Shown piece by piece: positions 17,398 through 26,696 of a stretch of DNA of 64,000 bases. Positions within the stretch are counted from its first letter, which is position 1, and each line of letters begins with the position of its first letter. A model generated the notes under the pieces. The model saw nothing but the letters and a program-made list of their open reading frames with translations. It was not told the DNA's origin and searched no databases. This stretch comes from Nitrospira japonica (GTDB lineage: Bacteria > Nitrospirota > Nitrospiria > Nitrospirales > Nitrospiraceae), in assembly GCF_900169565.1 (NCBI RefSeq), contig NZ_LT828648.1, forward strand, positions 870,876 to 934,875, in the 5' to 3' direction. The translations under genes and the position numbers were made by a program.

Positions 17398-17823
17398 CTA
17401 TTCGTTCTGCAGGAGAGCTTCGCGGGTTCCCGGCACACATTCCTCCCGCTTCCATTGCTTGAGCACCTTCTGTTCGTTGAACGTCAAGGTGTATCGATAG
17501 CAGTAGAGAATCTCTTTGGGGCCCTCACCGGCCTTTCCCAAGAGCGACGTGGCCTGTTTGGTGGCGTTGGACAATCCCGAAAAATGCAAAGAACTCAGTT
17601 CTCGTTCGGTGATCGGCACACGATACGTCCAGATACTGTCTCCGCCGAGTGCGGGAGTTTTGGCGGTATGAGGCGGACCCAATTTCTCGGTGACTTCGTC
17701 CTGAGTGAGTCGGTTCACTCCCTTGTTGAAGTACCCGTCACGCCACGGACCGCCACACGCAGCGGCAAGCAGGGCACTGACGAGGAGCGGAAGAACGCGA
17801 GGGACGCGGTAGGGAAATATCAT
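17398..17823 (-). CDS. Predicted lipoprotein with BamE/SmpA-like region
   Basis: 141 aa. The signal peptide ends in a lipobox (LLAAAC near residues 18-23), so it is likely a lipoprotein. The segment LTQDEVTEKLGPP, followed by SIWTYRV, resembles the SmpA/OmlA (BamE) repeat pattern, though overall similarity is weak. The start codon overlaps the stop of the upstream small membrane protein by four bases (ATGA), so they are cotranslated. Function is unknown; a cell-envelope role is likely. Confidence 0.6.
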   Translation of the reverse strand: MIFPYRVPRVLPLLVSALLAAACGGPWRDGYFNKGVNRLTQDEVTEKLGPPHTAKTPALGGDSIWTYRVPITERELSSLHFSGLSNATKQATSLLGKAGEGPKEILYCYRYTLTFNEQKVLKQWKREECVPGTREALLQNE

Positions 17824-18059
17824 GGTTTCGGCCGGTCGTGAAGCTCCTGCATCCGCTTGATCGAACAATATAGTGCATAGCCCTGCGCCAACATGCCCGT
17901 GACCAGGAGGCCGAGGGCCGTCTGAAGCCATCGAGAACCCTGATCCTCCAGCCCATAGATCCCCATGACGAACCCGGACGCGATGGCGACGACGCCGACG
18001 AACCGGGCCATCATGGCGTTCATTCGCCAATTCACGCGGATCGGAGGCGGGGAATCCAT
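17820..18059 (-). CDS. Small two-helix membrane protein
   Basis: 79 aa with two hydrophobic segments (FVGVVAIASGFVMGIYGL and ALGLLVTGMLAQGYALYCSI) separated by a short charged turn. The end is cytoplasmic and basic. It is not a recognised family. It is translationally coupled to the downstream lipoprotein, which suggests that the two act together in the envelope. Confidence 0.6.
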   Translation of the reverse strand: MDSPPPIRVNWRMNAMMARFVGVVAIASGFVMGIYGLEDQGSRWLQTALGLLVTGMLAQGYALYCSIKRMQELHDRPKP

Positions 18060-18092
18060 GCTCTGTACGCTACACTGGAACCAGGCACCGGT

Positions 18093-18764
18093 TCAACTCC
18101 GGGCGGCTCGTAGCTCGCGGGCCCGCACCTCCAGGGAGACGGCCTCCTCCCTGCGCCCCAATTTCTTCAAGACATTGGCCAGGTCATCCAAGGTCTTGGC
18201 CACTTCAGGGTGCGACGGGCCCAAGGTCTTTTCTCGTATGTTCAATGCCCTGCGATAGAGAGGCTCCGCCCGTTCAGGCTGGCCCTGTGCCACCCGGAGC
18301 TGAGCCAAATTCGCCACGCCGAGCGCGACATCGGGATGCTCCGGCCCCAGGAGCCGCTCTTTAATGAGCAATGCCCTGGTCAGTAAGGGATCGGCCTCGG
18401 CATACTGCCCGTACATGCGATGTAAGACTCCGAGATTGTTCAAAGTGGCCGCAACGTCAGGATGGTCCTCACCGTGTACCTCCTGATAGATCTTGAGCGC
18501 CTGCAAATAAACCGGCTCGGCCTCGACGTGTTTGCCCTGTCCGGCATAGACCTGCGCCAGCTGAGACAGACTGACGGCGACCCGACGATCGTGCAAGCCG
18601 AACTCTTCCGCCTTGCGCACCGCCACGAGAAGGAGCCGTTCCGCTTCCGCGTAATTCCCTTGCTGAACAGCGTGTTGTGCCGCAGCCATGGTCGATTCCC
18701 ACGTAGCCTGCTGGCAGGCGACGAGCCCGCACACCAGAAAGGCAGCCAGCAGGACGAATCTCAT
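18093..18764 (-). CDS. TPR lipoprotein
   Basis: 223 aa. The start MRFVLLAAFLVCGLVAC gives a signal peptide with a lipobox ending at C17. Tetratricopeptide repeats of the kinesin-light-chain type follow, with the recurring pattern HPDVAxxLxNLxxLxxxxGxxxxAEPLYxRALxIxEKxLGPEHP. Four full repeats are visible. It is a protein-interaction scaffold. The start overlaps the stop of the upstream flavoprotein gene by four bases, so the pair forms an operon. A longer N-terminal extension inside the flavoprotein gene is rejected because the coding signal belongs to the other frame. Confidence 0.75.
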   Translation of the reverse strand: MRFVLLAAFLVCGLVACQQATWESTMAAAQHAVQQGNYAEAERLLLVAVRKAEEFGLHDRRVAVSLSQLAQVYAGQGKHVEAEPVYLQALKIYQEVHGEDHPDVAATLNNLGVLHRMYGQYAEADPLLTRALLIKERLLGPEHPDVALGVANLAQLRVAQGQPERAEPLYRRALNIREKTLGPSHPEVAKTLDDLANVLKKLGRREEAVSLEVRARELRAARS

Positions 18765-20146
18765 GGCAGTCCAATCCGCTCGGCAAGCGTTTCGGCAGGG
18801 TATGTGATGATTTCTGCCAGAGTCGGATGATAGTGCGGCATGCGGAGCAGGTCGGCAACCGTGCCGTGATAGTACATAACGGCAATGAGCTCGTGAATGA
18901 GTTCTCCGGCTTCCGGTCCGACGATCTGGGCTCCGAGCAATTTCCCTCCGGCCGGAGACGCCACCAGCTTGACGAATCCGTGACGGTCGCCCCGGCACAT
19001 GGCCTTCCCATGATCGGCGAAGGGATATGAGGCGGCAAGATGCGGAATCCCACCTGCGCGGCAGGCCATTTCGCTCAATCCCACCGTCGCCACTTGCGGC
19101 TCCGTAAACGTGACGTCGGTCACCAACCGGCTGTCGAAGGATCGCAGTGCCCCCTCCGATTGGAGCGCATTGAAGCCCGCCAGCTCCCCTTGCTGCACGG
19201 CGATATGGACGATGTCATAGAGGTTGGTCACGTCGCCGGCGGCGAAAATATGCGGCTGGGACGTCCGCATGGTGTCATCCACCGCTACTCGCCCATTGAT
19301 CACGGCCACCCCCGCCTTGTCCAGCGCGAGCCCGTCGATCCGAGGCCGCCGTCCCAGCGCCTGGAGAATGAGCGCCCCGTCCGCATGGACCTCGCGCCCC
19401 TCGTGGTGAAACGTGACCCGTTTGTTCGAGCCGGACCGCTCGACTCGCTGCAGGGCCGTGCCGGTGTAGAGGACAATCCCCTCTTCCCGTAAGGCTTGCT
19501 CCAACGCGGACCCGACATCCGGATCAAGATGCGAGAGCAGATGAGGGCTTCGTTGAATGATCGTCACGGCCGTACCGATCCGCGCAAAGAACTGGCCGAA
19601 CTCCAGGGCGACCGGTCCGCCGCCCAGCACCACCATCGACGCGGGCCGATCCCGAAGATCGAGCAAGGTATCGCTGGTCAGATATCCCGTTTCGTGCAAT
19701 CCCGGCACCGATATATCGTTCGGCACGGAGCCGGTGGCGATGACGAAGGCCTTCGCCTCCACTTCCTGCGACCCGATCCGGACTCGGTTGGGAGAGAGAA
19801 AAGAGGCGGCGCCTTGATAGAGCTTGTACCGCGGGTCCCGCAGCTGTTCGATGCGATAGTCGGCGAACTCCCGGACCAGCCGATCCTTGCGGTCGACGAT
19901 CTGCTCCAAATGCGCCGTCACATCGACGGGTGAGAGGCCGAACTCTTTGACTCTCCGCATCAATGCGGCAATCTCGGCCGTGCGCAGAATGGTCTTGGTC
20001 GGCATGCAACCGCGCAGGATGCAGAGACCTCCGAGCGGGCCCTGATCGACGATCGCCACTTGTGCGCCGCGATCCGCCGCAGTCCGCGCCGCGGCATAGC
20101 CGGCGGATCCGCCTCCGATGATCACGATGTCATGCGAGTTTGCCAT
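18761..20146 (-). CDS. Dihydrolipoamide-dehydrogenase/mercuric-reductase-like pyridine nucleotide-disulfide oxidoreductase
   Basis: 461 aa. FAD motif IVIIGGGSAGYAAA at the N-terminus, redox-active disulfide GGLCILRGCMPTKT, NAD motif VVLGGGPVALEFGQ, second FAD block IFAAGDV and the C-terminal catalytic PHYHPTLAEI. All catalytic parts are intact. There is no lipoyl-domain fusion and no 2-oxoacid dehydrogenase gene nearby, so it may be a quinone- or small-disulfide reductase rather than a classical E3. It is coupled to a TPR lipoprotein gene. It is divergent from the DUF1653 gene, with a 49-bp shared promoter region. Confidence 0.85.
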   Translation of the reverse strand: MANSHDIVIIGGGSAGYAAARTAADRGAQVAIVDQGPLGGLCILRGCMPTKTILRTAEIAALMRRVKEFGLSPVDVTAHLEQIVDRKDRLVREFADYRIEQLRDPRYKLYQGAASFLSPNRVRIGSQEVEAKAFVIATGSVPNDISVPGLHETGYLTSDTLLDLRDRPASMVVLGGGPVALEFGQFFARIGTAVTIIQRSPHLLSHLDPDVGSALEQALREEGIVLYTGTALQRVERSGSNKRVTFHHEGREVHADGALILQALGRRPRIDGLALDKAGVAVINGRVAVDDTMRTSQPHIFAAGDVTNLYDIVHIAVQQGELAGFNALQSEGALRSFDSRLVTDVTFTEPQVATVGLSEMACRAGGIPHLAASYPFADHGKAMCRGDRHGFVKLVASPAGGKLLGAQIVGPEAGELIHELIAVMYYHGTVADLLRMPHYHPTLAEIITYPAETLAERIGLP

Positions 20147-20195
20147 GCGCCTCCCTATGGGATAACTCGTCCGGTTGCCGTATAGTACTACATGT

Positions 20196-20408
20196 ATGGT
20201 TGAGCCGGGCCGCTATCGCCACTACAAGGGCGACGAGTACGAAGTCGTCGGGACCGCGCGGCATTCGGAAACCGAAGAGGAATTCGTGGTGTATCGGGCC
20301 CTGTACGGCGCGCGCGGGCTGTGGATCAGGCCTCGCGCCATGTTTGAGGAGACGGTCACGGTCGATGGAAAGGACGTACCCCGTTTCCGGTTTCTAGCAG
20401 GCCGTTAA
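20196..20408 (+). CDS. DUF1653 domain protein
   Basis: 70 aa starting MVEPGRYRHYKGDEYEVVG. It matches the DUF1653 pattern GRYRHYKGxxYEV, ARHSETxEExVVYRALYG, WIRPxxMFxETVxVDGxxVPRF almost throughout. A small, single beta-domain protein of unknown function that is widespread in bacteria. The ATG at 20196 is preferred over a TTG 21 bases earlier because family members begin here. Confidence 0.85.
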   Translation: MVEPGRYRHYKGDEYEVVGTARHSETEEEFVVYRALYGARGLWIRPRAMFEETVTVDGKDVPRFRFLAGR

Positions 20409-20474
20409 AAAACTGTTTTGGACCCAGAAAACACAAAGCTGGGCATGATCGCTATATCGAGTCAGAAGCGCTCA

Positions 20475-20600
20475 CAGGATGTTCAAAAAGGCCTTCTGGC
20501 AAGGCCGCAGCGAGCGAAGAGGCGAATCGCGTACTCTCTGCCGTACGCTGAGCCTATGAGCGACGCGAGAACGCAGCCAGAGGACTTTTTCAACATCCTG
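20475..20600. repeat. 126-bp hairpin-forming dispersed repeat (full copy)
   Basis: The ends CAGGATGTTCAAAAAGGCC and GGACTTTTTCAACATCCTG are inverted repeats (17 of 19 match). The interior is also partly self-complementary (GTACTCTCTGCCGTAC region). It ends exactly at the stop codon of the MEKHLA gene. A 41-bp piece of the same element occurs near 52800, and a diverged relative near 62390. It carries no coding capacity and behaves like a REP/MITE-type element. Confidence 0.7.
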
Positions 20601-21080
20601 CTAGAGCCTGGTCCACTGTGAGAAGCTGGCCGCTTGACCCACCCTGACCGCCCGCGCATCCATGACCGTCCACACGCAGGCCCCCTCGATACGGAACCGC
20701 CGTCCCGTCAGGGATATACGCACGCCGCGATAGTCGCTGAAAAAGCCGCACGAGCGCGCCGTTTCCAGCATCCGGCGGCGTTCATCCTGATGAACCGGCT
20801 CGGCGGTCATCCGGGACGGGGTTGTGACCAACTGCTCCCAGGTCGACTCCCATAAGTCCAGCGCGCGACGATTCCCGTAGTTCAGTATCGGATCCTCTTC
20901 GATCCCGTGCGAGACCACCACGAACGGTGCGTCGAACAGCCTGTGGGCCTGAACCTCCGGCGTCCCGGCCCGCTCGATGAGTTCCTCGCCGGCCCAATGC
21001 CGATAGCTGTCCAGCAGCCATCGGCACCATTGCACCGTCGACGGCGTGGCCCAGCCCGACGATCCCGCCGTATCATCCAT
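20601..21080 (-). CDS. MEKHLA domain protein
   Basis: 159 aa. The segment DPILNYGNRRALDLWESTWEQLVTTPSRMTAEP is typical of MEKHLA domains, relatives of PAS sensor folds found at the ends of plant transcription factors and as stand-alone bacterial proteins. No output domain is attached. A role in small-ligand or redox sensing is inferred only from the PAS-like fold. It is divergent from leuC. Its TAG stop directly abuts the dispersed repeat. Confidence 0.75.
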   Translation of the reverse strand: MDDTAGSSGWATPSTVQWCRWLLDSYRHWAGEELIERAGTPEVQAHRLFDAPFVVVSHGIEEDPILNYGNRRALDLWESTWEQLVTTPSRMTAEPVHQDERRRMLETARSCGFFSDYRGVRISLTGRRFRIEGACVWTVMDARAVRVGQAASFSQWTRL

Positions 21081-21142
21081 GTTTCACCGAGCAGCACGGG
21101 ATACACATGTTTCGGCCCGACATAACCAGGAAGGACGCACCC

Positions 21143-21173
21143 TTGTCAATTCCCGGGTGGACCTCTGTATAAT
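21143..21173 (+). promoter_or_regulatory. Candidate sigma-70 promoter of leuC
   Basis: TTGTCA (21143-21148) and a perfect TATAAT (21168-21173) with a 19-base spacer containing CCCGGG. The start would lie near 21180, leaving a short leader before the GGAGG site at 21197. The spacer is long, so activity may depend on an activator or a different -35. Confidence 0.4.
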
Positions 21174-21208
21174 GGGCTCCCCCGATTCAGTGCAACGGAG
21201 GAATGTGC

Positions 21209-22612
21209 ATGTCCAGCCGGACCCTATTTGATAAGATCTGGGATTCCCATGTCGTGCGCCAAGAACCGGACGGCACGACCCTGCTCTACATCGATCGCCA
21301 ATTGGTCCACGAGGTCACTTCACCTCAAGCGTTCGAGGGACTGAAGCTTGCGGGCCGTCGACCCCGAAGACCCGGCGCCACCCTGGCGGTACCGGACCAC
21401 AACGTGCCGACGACGGACCGTCGTCTGGGGATCGCCGATCCGATCAGCGCCAAGCAGATTCGGACGCTCGAGGACAACTGCCGTGACTTCGGCATCACCC
21501 TGTTCGGCATGGATGACCCGCGGCAGGGCATCGTGCACGTCATCGGTCCCGAGCAGGGATTTACGTTGCCGGGGACGACGATCGTGTGCGGTGACTCGCA
21601 TACCTCGACGCACGGCGCGTTCGGCGCGTTGGCCTTCGGCATCGGCACGAGCGAGGTCGAGCACGTCCTCGCCACGCAATGCCTCGTACAGAAGCGGCCA
21701 AAGACCATGGAAATCCGGGTGGACGGCGAATTGTCCCCCCGCTGTTCAGCGAAAGACGTGATCTTGTCGATCATCGGCAAGATCGGAACGGCGGGCGGCA
21801 CCGGCTACGTGGTGGAATACACTGGATCGACGATCAGGGGCCTCAGCATGGAAGGCCGGATGACGCTGTGCAACATGTCGATCGAGGGCGGGGCACGGGC
21901 CGGTTTGGTGGCCCCCGACGACAAGACCTTTGCCTATCTCAAAGGACGACCGCTGGCGCCGCAAGGAGAACTCTTCGAACAGGCAGTGCGAGTCTGGCGG
22001 AAGCTCGGATCCGATCCGGGCGCCCGCTACGACGCCACGGTCACGCTGCAGGCCGACGCCATCGCACCGCAAGTCAGTTGGGGAACGAGCCCTGGCATGG
22101 TCACCGGCGTGGACGGACGCGTTCCGGATCCCCGCGGCTTGGCCGACGACAAAGCCAGGCAGGCGGTGGAGCGCGCGCTTGAGTACATGGGCTTGACGGC
22201 GAACATGCCGATTACGGAGATCAAGATCGACAAAGTATTCATCGGCTCCTGCACCAATTCACGGATCGAGGATCTTCGTCTGGCCGCAGGACTGGCCAAG
22301 GGGAAGCGGGTCGCGAGGACCGTGCACGCCATGGTCGTGCCCGGATCCGGATTGGTCAAACAGCAGGCGGAGCAGGAAGGGCTCGACAAGGTCTTCGTAG
22401 AGGCGGGATTCGAGTGGCGGGAAGCCGGCTGCAGCATGTGCCTGGCGATGAACGCCGACGTCCTTCAACCGGGTGAACGCTGCGCCTCCACGAGCAACCG
22501 CAACTTTGAGGGCCGGCAGGGCGCAGGCGGACGAACTCACCTGGTCTCCCCCGCCATGGCGGTCGCCGCCGCGGTCGAAGGGCATTTTGTGGACATCCGA
22601 CATTGGACATAG
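21209..22612 (+). CDS. leuC: 3-isopropylmalate dehydratase large subunit
   Basis: 467 aa, the usual length. It isomerises 2- to 3-isopropylmalate in leucine synthesis, as a heterodimer with LeuD. Substrate block [18 protein letters not shown] is present. The [4Fe-4S] ligands occur in [11 protein letters not shown] and CSMCLAMN. The ATG at 21209 has GGAGG seven bases upstream; an ATG two codons earlier is too close to that site. leuD follows after 10 bp. Confidence 0.97.
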   Translation: MSSRTLFDKIWDSHVVRQEPDGTTLLYIDRQLVHEVTSPQAFEGLKLAGRRPRRPGATLAVPDHNVPTTDRRLGIADPISAKQIRTLEDNCRDFGITLFGMDDPRQGIVHVIGPEQGFTLPGTTIVCGDSHTSTHGAFGALAFGIGTSEVEHVLATQCLVQKRPKTMEIRVDGELSPRCSAKDVILSIIGKIGTAGGTGYVVEYTGSTIRGLSMEGRMTLCNMSIEGGARAGLVAPDDKTFAYLKGRPLAPQGELFEQAVRVWRKLGSDPGARYDATVTLQADAIAPQVSWGTSPGMVTGVDGRVPDPRGLADDKARQAVERALEYMGLTANMPITEIKIDKVFIGSCTNSRIEDLRLAAGLAKGKRVARTVHAMVVPGSGLVKQQAEQEGLDKVFVEAGFEWREAGCSMCLAMNADVLQPGERCASTSNRNFEGRQGAGGRTHLVSPAMAVAAAVEGHFVDIRHWT

Positions 22613-22622
22613 GCAGGAACTC

Positions 22623-23246
22623 ATGCACGCATTCACCCAGATGACCGGACTCGTGGCCCCGCTCGATCGTGTGGACGTCGACACGGATCAGATCATTCCG
22701 AAGCAATTCTTGAAGACCATCAAGCGGACCGGCCTCCGCGAGGGCCTGTTCTACGATTGGCGGAAGCGCAAGGACGGGTCGCCGGACCCCGAGTTCTTTC
22801 TCAATCAGCCCCGCTATCACGATGCGACGATCCTGTTGACGCGCGACAATTTTGGCTGCGGGTCGTCGCGTGAACATGCGCCATGGGCTCTGCTCGATCA
22901 AGGTTTTCGTTGCGTGATCGCGTCCAGCTTCGCGGACATCTTCTACAACAACTGCTTCCAAAACGGCATCCTGCCGGTCGTCCTGAGGTCCGACGACATC
23001 CAATCCCTGATGAAGGACGTCCTGGCCACGGAAGGATACACACTTGCTGTAGACCTCGGCCGACAAACGGTGACCGCTCCGGCCGGAGTGTCCTACCGCT
23101 TCGAGATCGATCCGTTCAGAAAAGATTGTCTGTACCGCGGCCTTGACGCCATCGGTCTTACGCTGCAACACGAGCCGGCGATCTCCGCCTATGAAGCCAA
23201 GCGGAAACACGAGGCGCCCTGGCTTTTTCTCGATCTCCCTTCCTAG
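22623..23246 (+). CDS. leuD: 3-isopropylmalate dehydratase small subunit
   Basis: 207 aa, the partner of LeuC supplying the mobile swivelling domain. Typical blocks: [14 protein letters not shown] at the N-terminus and [14 protein letters not shown], the substrate-binding loop. An AGGAAC site lies shortly before the ATG. The frame is open further upstream inside leuC, but the homology begins at MHAFTQ. It lies in an operon with leuC and probably the small membrane protein after it. Confidence 0.96.
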   Translation: MHAFTQMTGLVAPLDRVDVDTDQIIPKQFLKTIKRTGLREGLFYDWRKRKDGSPDPEFFLNQPRYHDATILLTRDNFGCGSSREHAPWALLDQGFRCVIASSFADIFYNNCFQNGILPVVLRSDDIQSLMKDVLATEGYTLAVDLGRQTVTAPAGVSYRFEIDPFRKDCLYRGLDAIGLTLQHEPAISAYEAKRKHEAPWLFLDLPS

Positions 23247-23261
23247 CCGAGGAGGTTTCGC

Positions 23262-23621
23262 GTGAGATGGTTTTGGCGACCGGGACTGCTGTTTACGATA
23301 CTGTTCTTTTTCGGCGCGGCATACTTGCTGGTGGCGCTGAACTACAGCTATTCGGACGGCAACCGTGCCGGCTACATCCAAAAGCTGTCGACCAAGGGCT
23401 GGATCTGCAAGACCACGGAGGGAGAACTAGCGATGACGACCGTGCCGGGCGTGGCCCCGGTCCTCTGGGAATTCAGTGTGTGGGACGAGAACGTCGCGGC
23501 GCAATTGACGCAACTGATCGGAAAGAGGCTGGTGCTGCACTACAAAGAATACCGCTACCTTCCCACCACCTGCTTCGGAGATACGCCGTACTTCGTCGAT
23601 CGCGTCGAGGTACAGGAATAG
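23262..23621 (+). CDS. Membrane-anchored protein of unknown function
   Basis: 119 aa with a GTG start behind a strong GAGGAGG site. One N-terminal transmembrane helix (LLFTILFFFGAAYLLVAL) is followed by a small extracytoplasmic domain. Its features include YIQKLSTKGWICKTTEGELAM, WEFSVWD and YKEYRYLPTTCFGDTPYFV, with two cysteines. Similar stand-alone proteins are widespread and uncharacterised. It lies 15 bp after leuD, so it is probably cotranscribed, but a link to leucine synthesis is not implied. It converges with corA, leaving four bases between the stop codons. Confidence 0.7.
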   Translation: MRWFWRPGLLFTILFFFGAAYLLVALNYSYSDGNRAGYIQKLSTKGWICKTTEGELAMTTVPGVAPVLWEFSVWDENVAAQLTQLIGKRLVLHYKEYRYLPTTCFGDTPYFVDRVEVQE

Positions 23622-23625
23622 CGCC

Positions 23626-24681
23626 CTACAGCCAGCCCTTTTTCCGGAACAGCACGAGCATCGCAATTCCGACCGCGGCCATGACTCCCAGGACCACCGG
23701 ATAGCCCCATTCGGCCCGGAGCTCGGGCATGTGCTCGAAATTCATGCCGTAGATGCTGGCGATGAAGCTCAGCGGCATGAAGATCGTCGTGATCACCGTC
23801 AACATCCGCATGACGCTGTTCAGGCGGTAGCTGACGCTCGACAGGTAGATGTCGAGACTGGCCGAGACCATTTCGCGCAAAGTCTCGATTGTATCCACGA
23901 TCTGCACCACGTGATCGTAGACGTCGCGAAAGAAGACCTTCGTCGGTTGCTGAAGAAACGGACAGTCCGATCGGGAAAGATTGTTCATCACATCCCGCAA
24001 CGGCCAGACGGCTCGGCGCAGGAAAAGCAATTGACGCTTGAGCGCGTGAATGTCACGGAGCGTCTCCGGCTGCGGATCTGCCACCACGAGTTGCTGCAAC
24101 GACTCGATCTTTTCCCCGACCACCTCCAGCACGGCAAAGTACTGGTCCACGATTGCGTCGATCAGCGCATGACACAGATAGTCCGCGCCGGACTGCCGTA
24201 AACGGCCTTTGCCGCCGCGCAGCCTCTCCCGCACGGGTTGGAACACATCGGTTCCGTTTTCCTGGAACGACAGCACGTAGTTCCGCCCCAACACCACGCT
24301 GACCTGTTCGACCATTACGCTCTGATTGTCCGTCAAGGTCAACATCTTCGTCACGAGAAAGAGATAGGTGTCGTAGTCGTCCAGCTTGGGACGCTGATCG
24401 GTATTGGCAATGTCTTCCAGAAGGAGCGGGTGGAGGCCGAACTGCTTGCCGAACGCTTCCAACACATCCATACGATGCACGCCGCTGACGTTGATCCACA
24501 CGACCGATTCATCGGTCGGCGGCGCGAGCGTGGCCGGATCTTCCACCTGCCTTTCCTCACAATATCCCCCTGCATAGTGGAAGGTCGTGATGGTGACGAC
24601 CTCGGATTTCTTCTCGCCGATGTGAACGATGGTTCCCGGAGCGAGCCCGCTTTTCTTGGAACGTTTCTGCACCAGTTTCAT
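23626..24681 (-). CDS. corA: CorA-family magnesium/cobalt transporter
   Basis: 351 aa. An acidic/helical cytoplasmic domain is followed by two C-terminal helices. The signature is YGMNFEHMPEL between TM1 (MLTVITTIFMPLSFIASI) and TM2 (YPVVLGVMAAVGIAMLVLF). It forms a pentameric Mg2+ channel. The ATG at 24681, with AGGT upstream, is preferred; an ATG 20 codons earlier (24741) is possible. It is transcribed divergently from the inositol-phosphatase-like gene. Confidence 0.93.
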   Translation of the reverse strand: MKLVQKRSKKSGLAPGTIVHIGEKKSEVVTITTFHYAGGYCEERQVEDPATLAPPTDESVVWINVSGVHRMDVLEAFGKQFGLHPLLLEDIANTDQRPKLDDYDTYLFLVTKMLTLTDNQSVMVEQVSVVLGRNYVLSFQENGTDVFQPVRERLRGGKGRLRQSGADYLCHALIDAIVDQYFAVLEVVGEKIESLQQLVVADPQPETLRDIHALKRQLLFLRRAVWPLRDVMNNLSRSDCPFLQQPTKVFFRDVYDHVVQIVDTIETLREMVSASLDIYLSSVSYRLNSVMRMLTVITTIFMPLSFIASIYGMNFEHMPELRAEWGYPVVLGVMAAVGIAMLVLFRKKGWL

Positions 24682-24897
24682 GGGTAACCTGACAGACCGT
24701 GGAAGCAGGTTTTCCGGCCCCTCCGGAAGAACCGCAGGCATGGGACGAGCTCTCGAGGGCCGGCAGCTCATCAGGCTCTGCTTGTACGCAGGTTTTCCCG
24801 GCTGGTCAAGGGCCACACGGTGTGGAGTCTGCGACTTTGCCCTTTGACGGCAGTCCGAGACCTGATAGGCTGAGATGGACGATACCGCACGATACAC

Positions 24898-25710
24898 ATG
24901 GTCTCCTGTATGGATCGAGAACTCAATCTCCTGGTCGAATCCGTCCGCGAAGCCGGTGCCCGGGTTCTCGAGCTGGCGCGCCTTGGGTTTGACGTGCAGA
25001 CGAAGAGCGACCGCTCTCCGGTGACAACCGCCGACCTGGAAGTCAATCGAATCCTTCACGCGATGCAGCAGAAGTACTTTCCCGAGGACGGATGGCTATC
25101 CGAGGAATCTCCGGACGACCCGGCCAGGCTGGAGCGTGCCCGTGTCTGGATCGTAGATCCCATCGACGGAACGAGGGCCTTCATCAGGAAACTGCCGGAG
25201 TTCTGTATTTCCGTCGCACTGATCGAGAAGGGTCATCCCCTTGCCTCGGTCATTTTCAACCCCTCGACCGATGAGCTCTTTTCCGCCGCCCGAGGCCGCG
25301 GCCTCCGGGTCAACGGCAAGCCGGTGGTCCCCCGGTCAATCGGGACAGATTCTCCTCTTGTGATGGTCAGTCCGGGGGAGTTCCGCAGCGGTCGTTGGAC
25401 TGAATTGAATCAACGCGCGCGCACCAGCACCTTCCATTCCATCGCCCATGCGCTGACCCTCGTCGCGACCGGGCGAGCCCAGGCGGCGATCACAGCCGAG
25501 ACGGAGAACGAATGGGACCTCGCGGCCGGCGTGCTGTTGATCGAAGAGGCCGGGGGCTTGGTCGAAGACGCCGACCATCGTTCTCTGACCTTCAACCAGC
25601 CTGTCCCTCAATTCACGGGCTTGCTCGCCCTGGCAGGAACGACAGATCCCCACCTGCAACCACTTCTGCGAAGCCACGTGGCTCGAGCCGGTAAACGGGC
25701 GACGCGATGA
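24898..25710 (+). CDS. Inositol-monophosphatase/CysQ-family phosphatase
   Basis: 270 aa. Metal-binding blocks: WLSEES (Glu), WIVDPIDGTRAF (DPIDGT signature) and NEWDLAAGVLLIEEAG. Such enzymes hydrolyse inositol phosphate, 3'-phosphoadenosine 5'-phosphate or fructose bisphosphate. Motifs do not settle the substrate. Start at 24898 or 24910, both ATG, neither with a clear ribosome-binding site. The stop overlaps the start of the next gene by four bases. Confidence 0.88.
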   Translation: MVSCMDRELNLLVESVREAGARVLELARLGFDVQTKSDRSPVTTADLEVNRILHAMQQKYFPEDGWLSEESPDDPARLERARVWIVDPIDGTRAFIRKLPEFCISVALIEKGHPLASVIFNPSTDELFSAARGRGLRVNGKPVVPRSIGTDSPLVMVSPGEFRSGRWTELNQRARTSTFHSIAHALTLVATGRAQAAITAETENEWDLAAGVLLIEEAGGLVEDADHRSLTFNQPVPQFTGLLALAGTTDPHLQPLLRSHVARAGKRATR

Positions 25711-26597
25711 CACCGCCCGGAACGGTCGCCCTCCTCGGCACCGGCCTGCTGGGAGGGGCCATCGCCGAACGATTGCACCATAGCGGCCTGTCAGTCATCG
25801 CCTATAACAGAACGGCCTCCAAGACTCGAGCCCTCCGGTCGCAAGGTCTCGTGATCGCGGAACATCCTGAAGACGCCGTTGCGCAGGCCGAAGGAATCCT
25901 TCTGGTCCTGACCGATGCAGCGGCGATCGGATCGATTTTGCTGAATCCGCCCTGCGCGCAACGCCTCTCCGGCAAGACGGTGATTCAGATGGGCACGATC
26001 GGCCCCGACGAAAGTCTGACGCTGCAGCGCGATCTCCGTGTTTGCGGCGCGGACTATTGCGAAGCTCCCGTGCTCGGAAGTCTGGCCGAGGCGAAGGCCG
26101 GAACGCTACTCGTCATGGTCGGGGCCACGGTCGGGCAGTTTGAGGCGTGGCGGCCCGTCTGGAATGCCTTGAGCCGGCACCCGCGCTTGATCGGTCCGGT
26201 CGGCCGCGCCGCAGCGCTGAAACTTGCCCTCAACCAGCTCATCGCAGCACAGATCGCGGCGTTCTCCTTGAGCCTCGGCGCCGTCCAGCGATCCGGCATC
26301 GCCCCCGACACGTTCATGGCTATCCTTCGCGAAAGTGCATTATTTGCTCCCGCCTTCGACAAGAAGCTGCCCCGCCTGCTTGCCCGGCAATACGACAACC
26401 CCAATTTTTCCGTGGCGCATCTCTTAAAGGACTTGCGTCTCTTCGGCCGCCTTGCAGCCGGCCTGCATCTCCAGTCCGAATCCGCGGACGGAGTTGGGCG
26501 GCTGCTTGAAGCCACCATCGCGAAAGGCTTGCAAGACGTGGATTACTCCGCGTTGTTCGACGTCATTAATCCGCCCGACACGACTGGGCCGCAATAG
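25707..26597 (+). CDS. NAD(P)-dependent 3-hydroxyisobutyrate-dehydrogenase-family protein
   Basis: 296 aa. Rossmann motif VALLGTGLLGGAIAERL at the N-terminus, then the family blocks VIQMGTIGPDES, YCEAPVLGSLAEAKAGTLLVMVG and AAALKLALNQLIA, where Lys in the last block is the catalytic position. These enzymes reduce or oxidise beta-hydroxy acids such as tartronate or succinic semialdehyde. The substrate is unknown. It is translationally coupled (ATGA) to the phosphatase gene, which suggests a shared pathway. Confidence 0.85.
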   Translation: MTPPGTVALLGTGLLGGAIAERLHHSGLSVIAYNRTASKTRALRSQGLVIAEHPEDAVAQAEGILLVLTDAAAIGSILLNPPCAQRLSGKTVIQMGTIGPDESLTLQRDLRVCGADYCEAPVLGSLAEAKAGTLLVMVGATVGQFEAWRPVWNALSRHPRLIGPVGRAAALKLALNQLIAAQIAAFSLSLGAVQRSGIAPDTFMAILRESALFAPAFDKKLPRLLARQYDNPNFSVAHLLKDLRLFGRLAAGLHLQSESADGVGRLLEATIAKGLQDVDYSALFDVINPPDTTGPQ

Positions 26598-26626
26598 ATT
26601 CGTCCCGTCGACACTTCGCAAATTCC

Positions 26627-26654
26627 TTGTAGATCATCGGGAATCTTTTATACT
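26627..26654 (+). promoter_or_regulatory. Candidate sigma-70 promoter of the PilB/GspE gene
   Basis: TTGTAG, a 16-base spacer and TATACT (four and five matches to consensus). The start would lie about 35 bases before the GTG of the ATPase gene, in keeping with that start codon. Confidence 0.4.
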
Positions 26655-26696
26655 GGGAATCGTTCAACTCAATAACGAAATCATAGCGATCGACAC

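Noticed and set aside
20409-20600. Possible small gene 20418-20621 on the plus strand
   Set aside because: The frame runs through the dispersed repeat and has no ribosome-binding site.
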